Shown here one piece after another: positions 1-6,919 of a DNA stretch of 20,503 bases; position 1 is the stretch's first letter, and each line of letters opens with the position of its first letter. The translations under genes and the position numbers were made by a program. The DNA lies in assembly GCA_047639615.1 (NCBI GenBank), contig JBLIOL010000061.1, positions 1 to 20,503 of the forward strand, read 5' to 3'. Origin of the DNA: CAYWNK01 sp047639615 (GTDB lineage Bacteria > Planctomycetota > UBA1135 > GCA-002686595). Below the pieces are notes generated by a model. The model was given only the letters and a program-made list of their open reading frames with translations, ran no database searches and was not told the DNA's origin.

Positions 1-31
1 CTACCTGCTTGAACTGGGCGTCGTTCAGCAT
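1..31 (-). CDS. cheR: Start of a probable CheR methyltransferase (partial)
   Basis: An ATG at 31 on the minus strand opens a reading frame that runs off the window edge and encodes MLNDAQFKQV. This resembles the first helix of the N-terminal domain of CheR, the SAM-dependent enzyme that methylates glutamates of chemoreceptors (family members often begin with a 'L-x-D-x-x-F-x-x-L/V' pattern). It lies 45 bases downstream of the cheW stop on the same strand, the place where cheR is often found. Only ten residues are visible, so the call rests on a short match plus context. No Shine-Dalgarno sequence precedes it. Confidence 0.4.
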   Translation of the reverse strand, partial: MLNDAQFKQV

Positions 32-76
32 GGGGTATCTAGATCTGTCGAGGGAGACAGCGAGCATTTGCTCGAC

Positions 77-583
77 CTAGAAGCTCTGCAAGGTGTCCAA
101 GACACGGTGGATGTCGAGCAAGGAGATGACCTTGCCGCAGTCCTCGAACTTGGCCAGACCCATGATCGTGCTCAGATCCACGCCGAGGTCCGGCGGAGCC
201 TCGATGCGATCAGCGTCGACATTCATCACCTCGGAGACGGTGTCGACGATGCAGCCCACCTGGAGCTGACCGGAGTCTTCACTCTCGATCTCGGTCACGA
301 TGATACAGTTACGTTCGGTCTGCTCCGCAGCCTCGAGGCAGAGGCGCAAGCGCAGATCGATCACAGGGATGATCCGACCACGGAGGTTGATCACGCCTTG
401 CACATACATGGGCACGCCGGGCACGGGCGTAATGTCCTGCATGGCGATGATCTCACGCACGCTCAGGATGGCGATGCCGTACTCCTGTTCAGCCAACTGA
501 AAGGTCAGGTAACGGCCTGAGACGCTGTCGTTGGCGGCAAGAGTGCTTTCCGCAGTCATGTTGGATGCTTGGGTGGTGCTCAT
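77..583 (-). CDS. cheW: CheW chemotaxis coupling protein
   Basis: This 168-residue protein is a CheW adaptor, which links the CheA kinase to chemoreceptors in membrane or cytoplasmic arrays. Residues 1-22 form a polar tail; the CheW fold follows from about residue 23 (RYLTFQLAEQEYGIAILSVR). The family hallmarks are visible: the 'I-x-x-V-P' segment (ITPVPGVPMYVQGVINLRG, about 51-69), the 'G-R-I-I-P-V-I-D-L' strand, and a C-terminal GKVISLLDIHRVL. The length is normal for a stand-alone CheW. It lies on the same strand as cheA and a probable cheR, so it is likely co-transcribed with them. The ATG at 583 has only a weak AGG upstream; a second ATG at codon 9 is possible. The family assignment is secure. 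Confidence 0.96.
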   Translation of the reverse strand: MSTTQASNMTAESTLAANDSVSGRYLTFQLAEQEYGIAILSVREIIAMQDITPVPGVPMYVQGVINLRGRIIPVIDLRLRLCLEAAEQTERNCIIVTEIESEDSGQLQVGCIVDTVSEVMNVDADRIEAPPDLGVDLSTIMGLAKFEDCGKVISLLDIHRVLDTLQSF

Positions 584-915
584 GATTCAGGCCTACGAAG
601 CCTTGGGCTGATCGGGGCCAGGGCTCCCGCCTCTATCGTCACGGGGAGTGCTCTCCCCTTTACTGTCCGTTGATATCCTGTCGGGGTGTCTCGCAGCGGA
701 GTGCTCCCTCGTACCAGTCGACCCCGGTGTATTGGCTGAAGACTCGTCCCCTCGGCCCAGCCAGGCAGGGTCGAGCCCCGCCGCGGCTGCAATCCCGAGT
801 AGGTCTCCGGATTGGTAGGCGTTGGCCTGAGACCCATGGATCGGTTGGACTTGATCGGATGCTGCGTTCGAGTGCTTCAAAGTGAGCTCTGTGAAAGGCG
901 GTGTGTGAGCACGGA
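584..915 (-). other. cheA-cheW spacer with two weak overlapping ORFs
   Basis: This 332-base stretch separates cheA from cheW, which is long for genes that usually abut. Two minus-strand ORFs compete. One (880-593, TTG start, 95 codons) is hydrophilic with a short hydrophobic start (GDLLGIAAAAGLDPAWLG) followed by a Gly/Ser/Asp/Pro-rich tail, and stops 9 bases before the cheW ATG. The other (837-580, ATG start, 85 codons) is Arg/Pro-rich and its TGA overlaps the cheW ATG as ATGA. By my codon-by-codon reading both end about 60-65% of codons in G or C, so neither stands out. I recognise no family in either. A small GGGGAG-TGCT-CTCCCC hairpin lies at 643-658. The region may hold one small gene, an untranslated spacer, or the cheW promoter. 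Confidence 0.35.
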
Positions 916-3615
916 CTAGACCGACAGGCCCTGGGCTTTGGCGACGAGTCCGTCCACATCAACGATGAGTGCCACGCGACCATCGCCAAGGATCGCGCCG
1001 CCGGAAACACCTCCCATTGGAGGCAGTGCTTTGCCCAGGTTCTTGATGACCACCTGTTGCTGGCCGATGATCTCGTCCACCAGAATGCAGGAGCGCGTTC
1101 CGTTGGATTCTACCAGGAGCAAGATGCCCTCCTCGAGTTCGTCAATACCTTCGTAGAGGCCGAAGACGTGCTTGAGGTGCTGAATCGGTAGGAGCTTCCC
1201 GCGCACGTTGACCACTGACCCCTCACCCAGCACGCTGTGCAGCTGCTCCGTTGTGGGTTGGAAGCTCTGCTCGATGTTGAGCGTCGGAATGATGAAGCGG
1301 CCAGAGCCAACGCTGACCACCATGCCATCGATGATGGCTAGGGTCAGGGGCAGACGTAGCGACATGGTCGTGCCCTTGCCCAGCTCCGATTTGATGTCGA
1401 TGCGCCCACGCATGCCCTCGATGTTTCGGCGCACCACATCCATGCCAACGCCGCGACCAGAGATGTCGCTGACCTCTGCGGCAGTGGAGAATCCGGCCTG
1501 GAAGATCATGCGCTGAATCTCTTCGTCGCCAATGTCCTCGCGACGGACGTCCTGAGAAACGAGACCGCTCTCCTTGGCCTTGGCGAGGATTCGGTCGCAG
1601 TTCAAGCCGCCGCCATCGTCGGACACATCGATCACAATGGAACCGCCCTGGTGATAGGCATTCAGTTGGACCGTGCCCTTGGCAGGTTTGCCAGCGGCGA
1701 TGCGATCGGCCGTGCTTTCGAGGCCGTGGTCGACCGCGTTTCGAATCAAGTGAACGAGCGGGTCGGCGATCTGCTCGACCACGTTGCGATCCAGCTCCGT
1801 GTCCTCCCCCAGGACGGCCAGGGCAACCTGCTTCTTGGACTTCTTGGCCACGTCGCGAACCAGGCGCGTCATCTTCTGGAAGGTGGAATTGAGCGTCACC
1901 ATGCGCAGAGACATGGCCCCTTCCTGTAGATCGCGCGTAATCTTGGCCACGTGGGAGAGCTTGCGCGCGAGATCCTCGCTGACGATGCCCTTGAGCGCCG
2001 GTTCCTGGGTGACCATCTGCTGGGCGATGAGCAACTCCCCCACCATGTCTACCAGTGAGTCGAGGCGCTGGGTGCCTACCTTCACGGAGGCTATGCTCTT
2101 CACCCTGCGTGCCTTAGCGGGCGCTTCCTTAGGGGTGGGCACGTCCACTTCCGCAATCGCTGGGGCGCTTCCCGCCACCGGCGCGCTCGCCGCTTGGGAA
2201 GCCGGAGTCGCCTCAACAGTTGATTCTGAACTAGGAGCAATAGCAGCCAGTTCCTCTTCCTCGTCGTCCATGGGGATGCCTGCGGGTGCGGCCGCCTGCT
2301 CCATGGGGATTTCTTCTTCGGTCACTTCCGATGCGACGGCGGAGGTGACGGTCAGCATGGGGATCTCGCCTTTGATGGCCTGCTCCAGGGCCACCACCAA
2401 CTCGTCCACCTTCCAGCACAGGGGCGCTGCTTCGCCCGCTAGGGCCGACATCATCTCAGCCATCATGTCCTTGGACATGAGCACCAAGTCGGTGTGCGCA
2501 TGGGTGCAGATCAGAGCCTCCGAACGGAAGGCCTCCAACAGGGTCTCCGTGCGGTGGGCAAGTCGAACGATGGGCTCCAAGTTGAGGAAGCCAGCAACGC
2601 CCTTGATCGTATGGAAGGCGCGGAACGCTCGGTTGAGACTCTCCGTGTCCTCGGGGTTCTCGTCCATCTCGAGCAGAGCCGCCTCCACATCCTCGAGGTG
2701 AGTCATGCTCTCCTCGAGGAACTCGGGCAGGGTCTCATCGTCGAGGTCTGCGCCATCGAAGGAGACGCGCTCAGTGCTCTTAGGCACACGGGGTGCTTCC
2801 GGTTGTGCTGCAGTCTCCAGTTCAGGGGCAGCTTCCGGTGCTGCTTGTGCTTGTGCTTCGGGCTCGGCGGCCGCCTCGGACGCCTGCTGCGCGCCAGCGT
2901 CCGTGTGCCCGTCAATGCCCTCGACCTTCAGACGCTCGAGTAACTCCACCTGGCCGGGCGTAACCGGGCAGAGGGACTCGGAGAGCTCGCAGACGTGACG
3001 CCTCAGCCAGTCCACCAGATCCAGCATCAAGTCAACGGGAATGCTCCCCGTCGCCTCGGTGCGGTCGATCATGGTCTCGGCCTCGTGGCACATGACCTGC
3101 GCAATTTCCAAGGAGAGCACGCCGCACTCGCCCTTGAAGGTGTGTACGTGGCGACGGATCTCAGCGATCGTGTCCGCCGGCTCAGGGTTGTTCTCGAGCT
3201 CGAGGAGCTGCCCCTCAACGTCCTTCAGAGTGTCGGTGCAACCGCTGACGAAGAGCCCAATCAGTTCGTCATCGATGTCGTCTTCCTCTTCCTCGTCGCT
3301 GGCGAGCCAGGCCGGAACCAAGCCTTCCAGCGAAGCCCCGGACTCCAGGGCAGAGTTGACCTCGCACGCGTAGCGGTGCACCTGCTCAATGAAGGGCAAG
3401 ACGCCCTCAGACTCCTGATCGGTACCCCCGATCAGAGCCTCCACCCGGCGAGCGGCGGTGCCCAGGGCTTCCACCAACACGTCGGGGAGGTCCCCGCCTT
3501 CGAAGGTCTCTAGGCCGTGAAGGTGCTCGAGCACTTCACGGAGGCCTGCTTCTTCATCCGCCGAAGCGAAGGAAATGGTCACCGCAAGTTGGTCGAGGAG
3601 CTGGCGAAGCCTCAT
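916..3615 (-). CDS. cheA: CheA sensor histidine kinase with two HPt domains
   Basis: CheA is the cytoplasmic kinase of chemosensory arrays: it autophosphorylates on an HPt histidine and passes the phosphate to CheY/CheB receivers. From the ATG at 3615 (899 residues) the order is: an unassigned helical N-terminus (1-105); an acidic stretch; HPt1 with HVHTFKGECG (His158); an Ala/Glu/Gln-rich linker (245-285); HPt2 with FHTIKGVAGF (His335); a long acidic/Pro-Ala linker (about 420-500); the dimerisation domain from VKVGTQRLDSLVDMVGELL; an ATPase domain with N box HLIRNAVDHGLE (622-633), G1 DDGGGL and G2 SGRGVGMD; and a C-terminal CheW-like regulatory domain (762-899). No clear P2 CheY-binding domain is visible. 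An in-frame GTG at 3660 would add 15 residues; neither start has a Shine-Dalgarno sequence. The gene is divergent from the repressor gene at 3884. Confidence 0.95.
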   Translation of the reverse strand: MRLRQLLDQLAVTISFASADEEAGLREVLEHLHGLETFEGGDLPDVLVEALGTAARRVEALIGGTDQESEGVLPFIEQVHRYACEVNSALESGASLEGLVPAWLASDEEEEDDIDDELIGLFVSGCTDTLKDVEGQLLELENNPEPADTIAEIRRHVHTFKGECGVLSLEIAQVMCHEAETMIDRTEATGSIPVDLMLDLVDWLRRHVCELSESLCPVTPGQVELLERLKVEGIDGHTDAGAQQASEAAAEPEAQAQAAPEAAPELETAAQPEAPRVPKSTERVSFDGADLDDETLPEFLEESMTHLEDVEAALLEMDENPEDTESLNRAFRAFHTIKGVAGFLNLEPIVRLAHRTETLLEAFRSEALICTHAHTDLVLMSKDMMAEMMSALAGEAAPLCWKVDELVVALEQAIKGEIPMLTVTSAVASEVTEEEIPMEQAAAPAGIPMDDEEEELAAIAPSSESTVEATPASQAASAPVAGSAPAIAEVDVPTPKEAPAKARRVKSIASVKVGTQRLDSLVDMVGELLIAQQMVTQEPALKGIVSEDLARKLSHVAKITRDLQEGAMSLRMVTLNSTFQKMTRLVRDVAKKSKKQVALAVLGEDTELDRNVVEQIADPLVHLIRNAVDHGLESTADRIAAGKPAKGTVQLNAYHQGGSIVIDVSDDGGGLNCDRILAKAKESGLVSQDVRREDIGDEEIQRMIFQAGFSTAAEVSDISGRGVGMDVVRRNIEGMRGRIDIKSELGKGTTMSLRLPLTLAIIDGMVVSVGSGRFIIPTLNIEQSFQPTTEQLHSVLGEGSVVNVRGKLLPIQHLKHVFGLYEGIDELEEGILLLVESNGTRSCILVDEIIGQQQVVIKNLGKALPPMGGVSGGAILGDGRVALIVDVDGLVAKAQGLSV

Positions 3616-3883
3616 GGCAGGTATTGGGACGATTTGAGAGGTCGGGGTCGGAGAAGCCACTTCGGTCTGCGCGCAAAGAGGGGTGGCTAGTGCCTGGCTA
3701 TCGGGTGGATCGAGGCCTGAGTTGAGGCATGAGCCAAGAATGCACTTCGGCAGGCCTGCCCCCCCTCTAGGGGGCGCCTGGGGCCCACCACAGGACAGTT
3801 ACCTAAAGCTTTAGTAGATAGATCCACAGAATTTGACCTACCTCCGAAAGGATTAGTAGCCAAGCCCGCAGAGGACTTCACCC
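3616..3883. promoter_or_regulatory. Divergent control region between cheA and the BlaI-type repressor
   Basis: About 270 bases separate the two divergent starts and must hold the promoters of both units. A GC-rich imperfect hairpin lies at 3751-3780 (CAGGC...CCCCC-TCTA-GGGGG...GCCTG). Downstream the sequence becomes AT-richer than anything nearby (3800-3860), as expected for a promoter. TTGACC at 3833-3838 resembles a -35 hexamer, but no good -10 box follows at 16-18 bases. AGAGGA at 3870-3875 is a credible Shine-Dalgarno for the ATG at 3884. The exact promoter cannot be assigned by eye. Confidence 0.5.
3803..3814. promoter_or_regulatory. Palindrome, candidate operator of the BlaI-type repressor
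   Basis: CTAAAGCTTTAG is a perfect 12-base palindrome 70 bases upstream of the repressor gene, flanked by TAC on the left and TAG on the right. BlaI/MecI repressors bind dyads with TAC/GTA half sites in their own promoters, so this is the best candidate operator here. A second, looser pair (CTAC at 3838-3841 and GTAG at 3856-3859) lies closer to the gene. Assignment is by position and symmetry only. Confidence 0.4.
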
Positions 3884-4297
3884 ATGGCCAATCAAGACAA
3901 CCCCGACCGCCTCACCGACCTAGAGCTGGAGATCATGCAAGTGATCTGGGCCAGGCCGAAGGATCAGCTCACCGTGCGCGAGGTGGCCGAGAACCTGAAC
4001 CAGCACAAGGGCAAGGCCCTGGCCTACACCACGGTGCAGACCATGCTCGGCATCCTCTGCCGCAAGCGCGCCCTGCACTCCGAACCGGGACCAGGCCGCG
4101 CCCACCTGTTCCGGCCCCTGATCACCCGCGGCCAAGCACGCAGCTCCATGACGCGCGACCTGGTCGAGCGTCTGTTCAGCGGCGAGGCCAAGCCGCTCTT
4201 CGCAACGCTGATCAATGACGAGTCCATCAGCCGCTCGGAGCTCGAGAGCCTGCGCCAACTGATCGACGATCAGCTGGACGACGAGGTGCAGCCCTAA
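3884..4297 (+). CDS. BlaI/MecI/CopY-family transcriptional repressor
   Basis: This 137-residue protein is a winged-helix repressor of the BlaI/MecI/CopY family. These dimers silence a target operon until a BlaR1/MecR1-type membrane protease triggers their cleavage. The family opening LTDLELEIMQVIW is at residues 10-22. The DNA-reading segment is around TVREVAENLNQ...LAYTTVQTMLGIL (30-58), and the dimerisation and cleavage region is SGEAKPLFATLINDESIS (about 98-115), close to the N-F scission segment of BlaI. The ATG at 3884 is preceded by AGAGGA. The TAA stop overlaps the ATG of the next gene by one base (TAATG), so the pair is translationally coupled, the usual arrangement of a blaI-blaR1 unit. 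No beta-lactamase or transpeptidase gene is adjacent, so the signal and target are open. I leave the gene symbol empty for that reason. Confidence 0.93.
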   Translation: MANQDNPDRLTDLELEIMQVIWARPKDQLTVREVAENLNQHKGKALAYTTVQTMLGILCRKRALHSEPGPGRAHLFRPLITRGQARSSMTRDLVERLFSGEAKPLFATLINDESISRSELESLRQLIDDQLDDEVQP

Positions 4298-6681
4298 TGG
4301 ATCTGCTCTTCGCTCACCTCTGCTTGGCTACGGCCAGCCTAGGACTCCTCGCAGTCTGCCTGCGACTCCTGCTTCCCAGCCTGGCGCAACGCCCCCACGT
4401 GGGCTACATGGCCGTACTCGGCGTACTAGGACTCGGCCTCCTGGGTTCGGGCGTGCAGGTCGCCATGCAGGGCCGCGGCCTACCCGAGTCGCTCCCCTTG
4501 GCTAGCCGCGTTCCAGACATGTCCGACTTGGTGAAACCGGAAGCTCTCCCGGTCACACCTACTGACGCTGCAACCGTCGAGCCAATCGCCGCGGCACCCA
4601 ACACAGCAACCGCCAAAGCACCCATTGGAACAGCCTCCTATGCACGCCCAGTAGTGACGGCTCAGCCCGCTTTGTTTCGCACACCGGCAGCCCAACCCAC
4701 GCTGCCTACACAGGCGTTAGCGCCCGCCGCGAGTATCTCCTGGCCGCGCACCTTCGCTTGGATCTACTTGATCGGAGCAGGCGTCGCAATCCTTCGACTC
4801 TTGCGCCAGTGCATGCGCAGCTGGCGCTTGATTCAAAGCACACAGGCAGTCTCCGATCCGCGCGTTCTCGCCGTCTGGAATGCGCTCCCAAAGCGACCCA
4901 CCGACGTGCTCCTACGCGAGTCGAGCGAACTCACCGTTCCCGCCTGCACGGGCCTACTACGCCGCACGGTTCTACTACCTCCGACAGAGCTCCTGCCAAA
5001 CGGCGCAGATGCCCTGCGCTGCGTGCTAACACACGAATTAGTCCACTTGGAGCGCGGCGACTCCTGGAGCCTGCTACTGCAGGAGACCTTCCGCGCCCTG
5101 TTCTGGTTCCACCCCGCAGCCTGGTGGCTGATCGCTCGTCTGGATCTCCTGCGTGAGCTCTCCTGCGACCAGCAAGTACTGCGACTGACCAAGCTCCCCA
5201 AGAGCTACGCCGACGCGCTCCTGCAGTGCGCCGCCGGAATGAACACCGAGCCACAGGCATCGGTTGCCCTCGTCCCCTTGTCCCGATCTCAAACCCAACT
5301 CAGAAGAAGAATCGAAATGCTCTTCAAGAAGCCCAACTCCCAAGGCAATCGCGCTACCTGGATTCCCGTCGGCCTGGCCACCTCCGCGGCAGCTATGCTG
5401 TGTAGTGCGCAAGTCGCCCTGGCCGCCGGCTACGAAGCCAACGACCCCTTCTACAACGCAGATCCTGGCGCGCTCCAGCAGGATGACCTCGGCGACGCAA
5501 TCAAGAAGCTCGTCAAGTCTAAGCAAGATGGCAAGGCCGATTCGAAGGCACTCGAAGCCGAGATCGAAGCCCTCGTCAGAGGCATCCTCGCCGAGCAAGG
5601 TATCAGTGATGACGGCAAGTCCAATCCGTTCAAGGGCAAGCTAAAGAAAGCCACCAAGGACAAGGTCAAGGTCAATTCCAAGCGCAAGACCAAGACCGGT
5701 TTGCCCGGCAGCAGCTCGCTCTTCCCCACCGACATCGACATCGACTTCGACTCCCTCAGCGCCGGTGAAAAAGCAGAGGTTCGCGAAGCTCTCGTCGAGG
5801 CCCAAAAGGCCATCGCTGAAATCCAAATTCCCAGCGCTAAAGACGTGCGTGGTTGGCTCAAAGAAGCCGAGCAAGAAGGCGTGCCGAAGGAGCTCCTCGG
5901 CATGCTCGATGAGCAACTGATCAACGAGGTTCTGAGCACCGCTAACTCGGTACTCAGCCAGGTCAAGACGCTCCCCGAGGGCGACGTCGAAGGCCTGTTC
6001 ACCATGATCGAAGGCGTGGTCGGCCAACTCGACAAGCTCGACATCGACATTGACGGCCTCGACTTCGGGGACTTCGGGGACTTCGGGGACTTCGGGGACT
6101 TCGGAGACTTCGGAGACTTCGGCAACCTCGAGTTCGACGGCGAGCTGATGCAAGCGCGCAAGCTGATGGGCCAGCTCGAGCGTTCGAGCGCTGGTACCAC
6201 CGGCGACACCGACGAACTATTCGGCATGCTCGAGGGTCTCGTCGGCGAGGCAGGCGTACTCAGCGCCGAGGATGCTGCCGAGGTGAAGTCCGCCATGCAG
6301 ATGGCCCGCAAGGCCATGGGCCGCCTGGAGAACATGCCGGAGGGCGACATCGATGCCCTCCTGGGCTGGGCGAGTGCCTTCGCCGGCGATTCCGGCATCC
6401 TCAGCCCCGAGGACGCCGCTGGGGTCAAGCAGGCCGTCAAGGAAGCCACCAAGGCCCTCAAGTCGGCCGGCAAGGATGGCTCTTGGAAGGTCGACCTGAA
6501 GGATCTTGAGCAAGGCGAGATCCCCTTCATCAAGCAGAAGAGCAAGTCCTCCCAGAAGAGCGACCCCAAGCTGCACAGCCTGCAGCAGCGTATCGAGGCC
6601 ATGGAAGCCGAAATTGCCCGCCAGGAGGCCGAACTGGCCGAGCTGAAGGCACACATGAACTCGGCCCGCCGCCGTCGCTAG
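4297..6681 (+). CDS. BlaR1-like M56 metalloprotease with a repeat-rich C-terminal region
   Basis: This 794-residue membrane protein belongs to peptidase family M56 (BlaR1/MecR1), whose members sense an outside signal and use a zinc protease to inactivate the BlaI-type repressor. Membrane segments are seen at about 5-28, 36-57, 152-169, 262-280 and 354-377. The protease motif is HELVH (246-250); the third ligand is probably Glu287 in RELSCD, 41 residues on and four before an Asp, the spacing I recall for BlaR1. After the last membrane segment, ending VALAAGYEA, comes a ~415-residue hydrophilic region in place of the penicillin-binding sensor. It holds a basic stretch (440-467), imperfect ~50-residue helical repeats (502-720), a tract of seven Asp-Phe-Gly triplets (589-609), and a coiled coil (758-790) ending in Arg4. 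No Ser-x-x-Lys transpeptidase context was found. The family is secure; the sensed signal is unknown. Confidence 0.9.
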   Translation: MDLLFAHLCLATASLGLLAVCLRLLLPSLAQRPHVGYMAVLGVLGLGLLGSGVQVAMQGRGLPESLPLASRVPDMSDLVKPEALPVTPTDAATVEPIAAAPNTATAKAPIGTASYARPVVTAQPALFRTPAAQPTLPTQALAPAASISWPRTFAWIYLIGAGVAILRLLRQCMRSWRLIQSTQAVSDPRVLAVWNALPKRPTDVLLRESSELTVPACTGLLRRTVLLPPTELLPNGADALRCVLTHELVHLERGDSWSLLLQETFRALFWFHPAAWWLIARLDLLRELSCDQQVLRLTKLPKSYADALLQCAAGMNTEPQASVALVPLSRSQTQLRRRIEMLFKKPNSQGNRATWIPVGLATSAAAMLCSAQVALAAGYEANDPFYNADPGALQQDDLGDAIKKLVKSKQDGKADSKALEAEIEALVRGILAEQGISDDGKSNPFKGKLKKATKDKVKVNSKRKTKTGLPGSSSLFPTDIDIDFDSLSAGEKAEVREALVEAQKAIAEIQIPSAKDVRGWLKEAEQEGVPKELLGMLDEQLINEVLSTANSVLSQVKTLPEGDVEGLFTMIEGVVGQLDKLDIDIDGLDFGDFGDFGDFGDFGDFGDFGNLEFDGELMQARKLMGQLERSSAGTTGDTDELFGMLEGLVGEAGVLSAEDAAEVKSAMQMARKAMGRLENMPEGDIDALLGWASAFAGDSGILSPEDAAGVKQAVKEATKALKSAGKDGSWKVDLKDLEQGEIPFIKQKSKSSQKSDPKLHSLQQRIEAMEAEIARQEAELAELKAHMNSARRRR
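5800..6444 (+). repeat. Degenerate ~50-codon tandem modules in the tail of the BlaR1-like protein
   Basis: At the protein level, segments beginning near residues 502, 549, 620 and 670 share a pattern: Ala-x-Lys-x-(Met/Leu)-x-x-Leu, then in two copies PEGD(V/I), a Leu/Gly-rich middle, and in the last two copies G-x-L-S-x-E-D-A-A-x-V-K. The last two (6154-6303 and 6304-6444) are the clearest, offset by exactly 50 codons. The Asp-Phe-Gly tract interrupts the series between the second and third modules. The DNA has diverged, so this is an old duplication. Confidence 0.7.
6061..6123 (+). repeat. Seven tandem 9-base repeats inside the BlaR1-like gene
   Basis: Seven head-to-tail copies of GACTTCGGN encode Asp-Phe-Gly seven times. 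The first four copies end in G, the next two in A and the last in C, so the first four are identical at the DNA level. The unit is a multiple of three, so gain or loss of copies keeps the frame. This looks like a slippage-prone minisatellite of recent origin. Confidence 0.95.
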
Positions 6682-6685
6682 CCTG

Positions 6686-6726
6686 AACCGGCCCCCTCCG
6701 CTCCCAAAGAGCGGGGGGGGCTGGTT
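6686..6726 (+). terminator. Strong hairpin after the BlaR1-like gene
   Basis: An 18-pair stem (6686-6703 with 6709-6726) closes on a five-base loop CCAAA. All pairs are Watson-Crick except two G-T positions. It begins five bases after the TAG stop. No T-run follows, so it may be an atypical terminator or a 3'-end stabilising structure, separating this unit from the kinase gene. Confidence 0.75.
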
Positions 6727-6919
6727 CCAAGGACGACCTTTTCGGAAGTCGCCGTGACCGAGAATTCGCGCGAGGTGAACCTGGTACATGGAGAGCTAGA
6801 GCTCCCATGTTGGGATGAGTGGGGGCCCTCCCGATTGGAGGAGCGCTTCCCACGCATCCCCCATCTCCGGGCCGGCGTGAAAGCGGAGGCCCTCACGCTG
6901 CCCCGTTTAGCCAGTTGCC
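6727..6919 (+). promoter_or_regulatory. Leader of the Ser/Thr kinase gene
   Basis: This stretch must hold the kinase promoter if the upstream hairpin ends transcription. It contains an inverted repeat at 6786-6810: ACATGG and GAGCT mirrored by AGCTC and CCATGT, with one unpaired A and a two-base centre. That is compatible with an operator or a small hairpin. I see no convincing -35/-10 pair and no Shine-Dalgarno before the ATG at 6920. Confidence 0.4.

Noticed and set aside
1784..2701. 305-codon plus-strand frame inside cheA
   Set aside because: It is fully antisense to conserved CheA domains, Ser/Ala/Thr-rich, with no recognisable motif; a by-product of codon bias.
6061..6123. CRISPR-like or mobile-element repeat
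   Set aside because: The repeats are 9-base units without spacers, in frame inside a gene; a coding minisatellite.
5451..6656. 401-codon open frame on the minus strand opposite the BlaR1-like gene, Ser/Pro-rich with Pro-Lys-Ser repeats
   Set aside because: It is the mirror of the Asp-Phe-Gly repeats and of GC-biased third positions in the true gene. Its composition is unlike any protein family and it has no start context.
4297..6681. Identification as a beta-lactam resistance sensor (blaR1/mecR1)
   Set aside because: The repressor and protease parts fit, but the transpeptidase-like sensor motifs are missing and no beta-lactamase gene is present.
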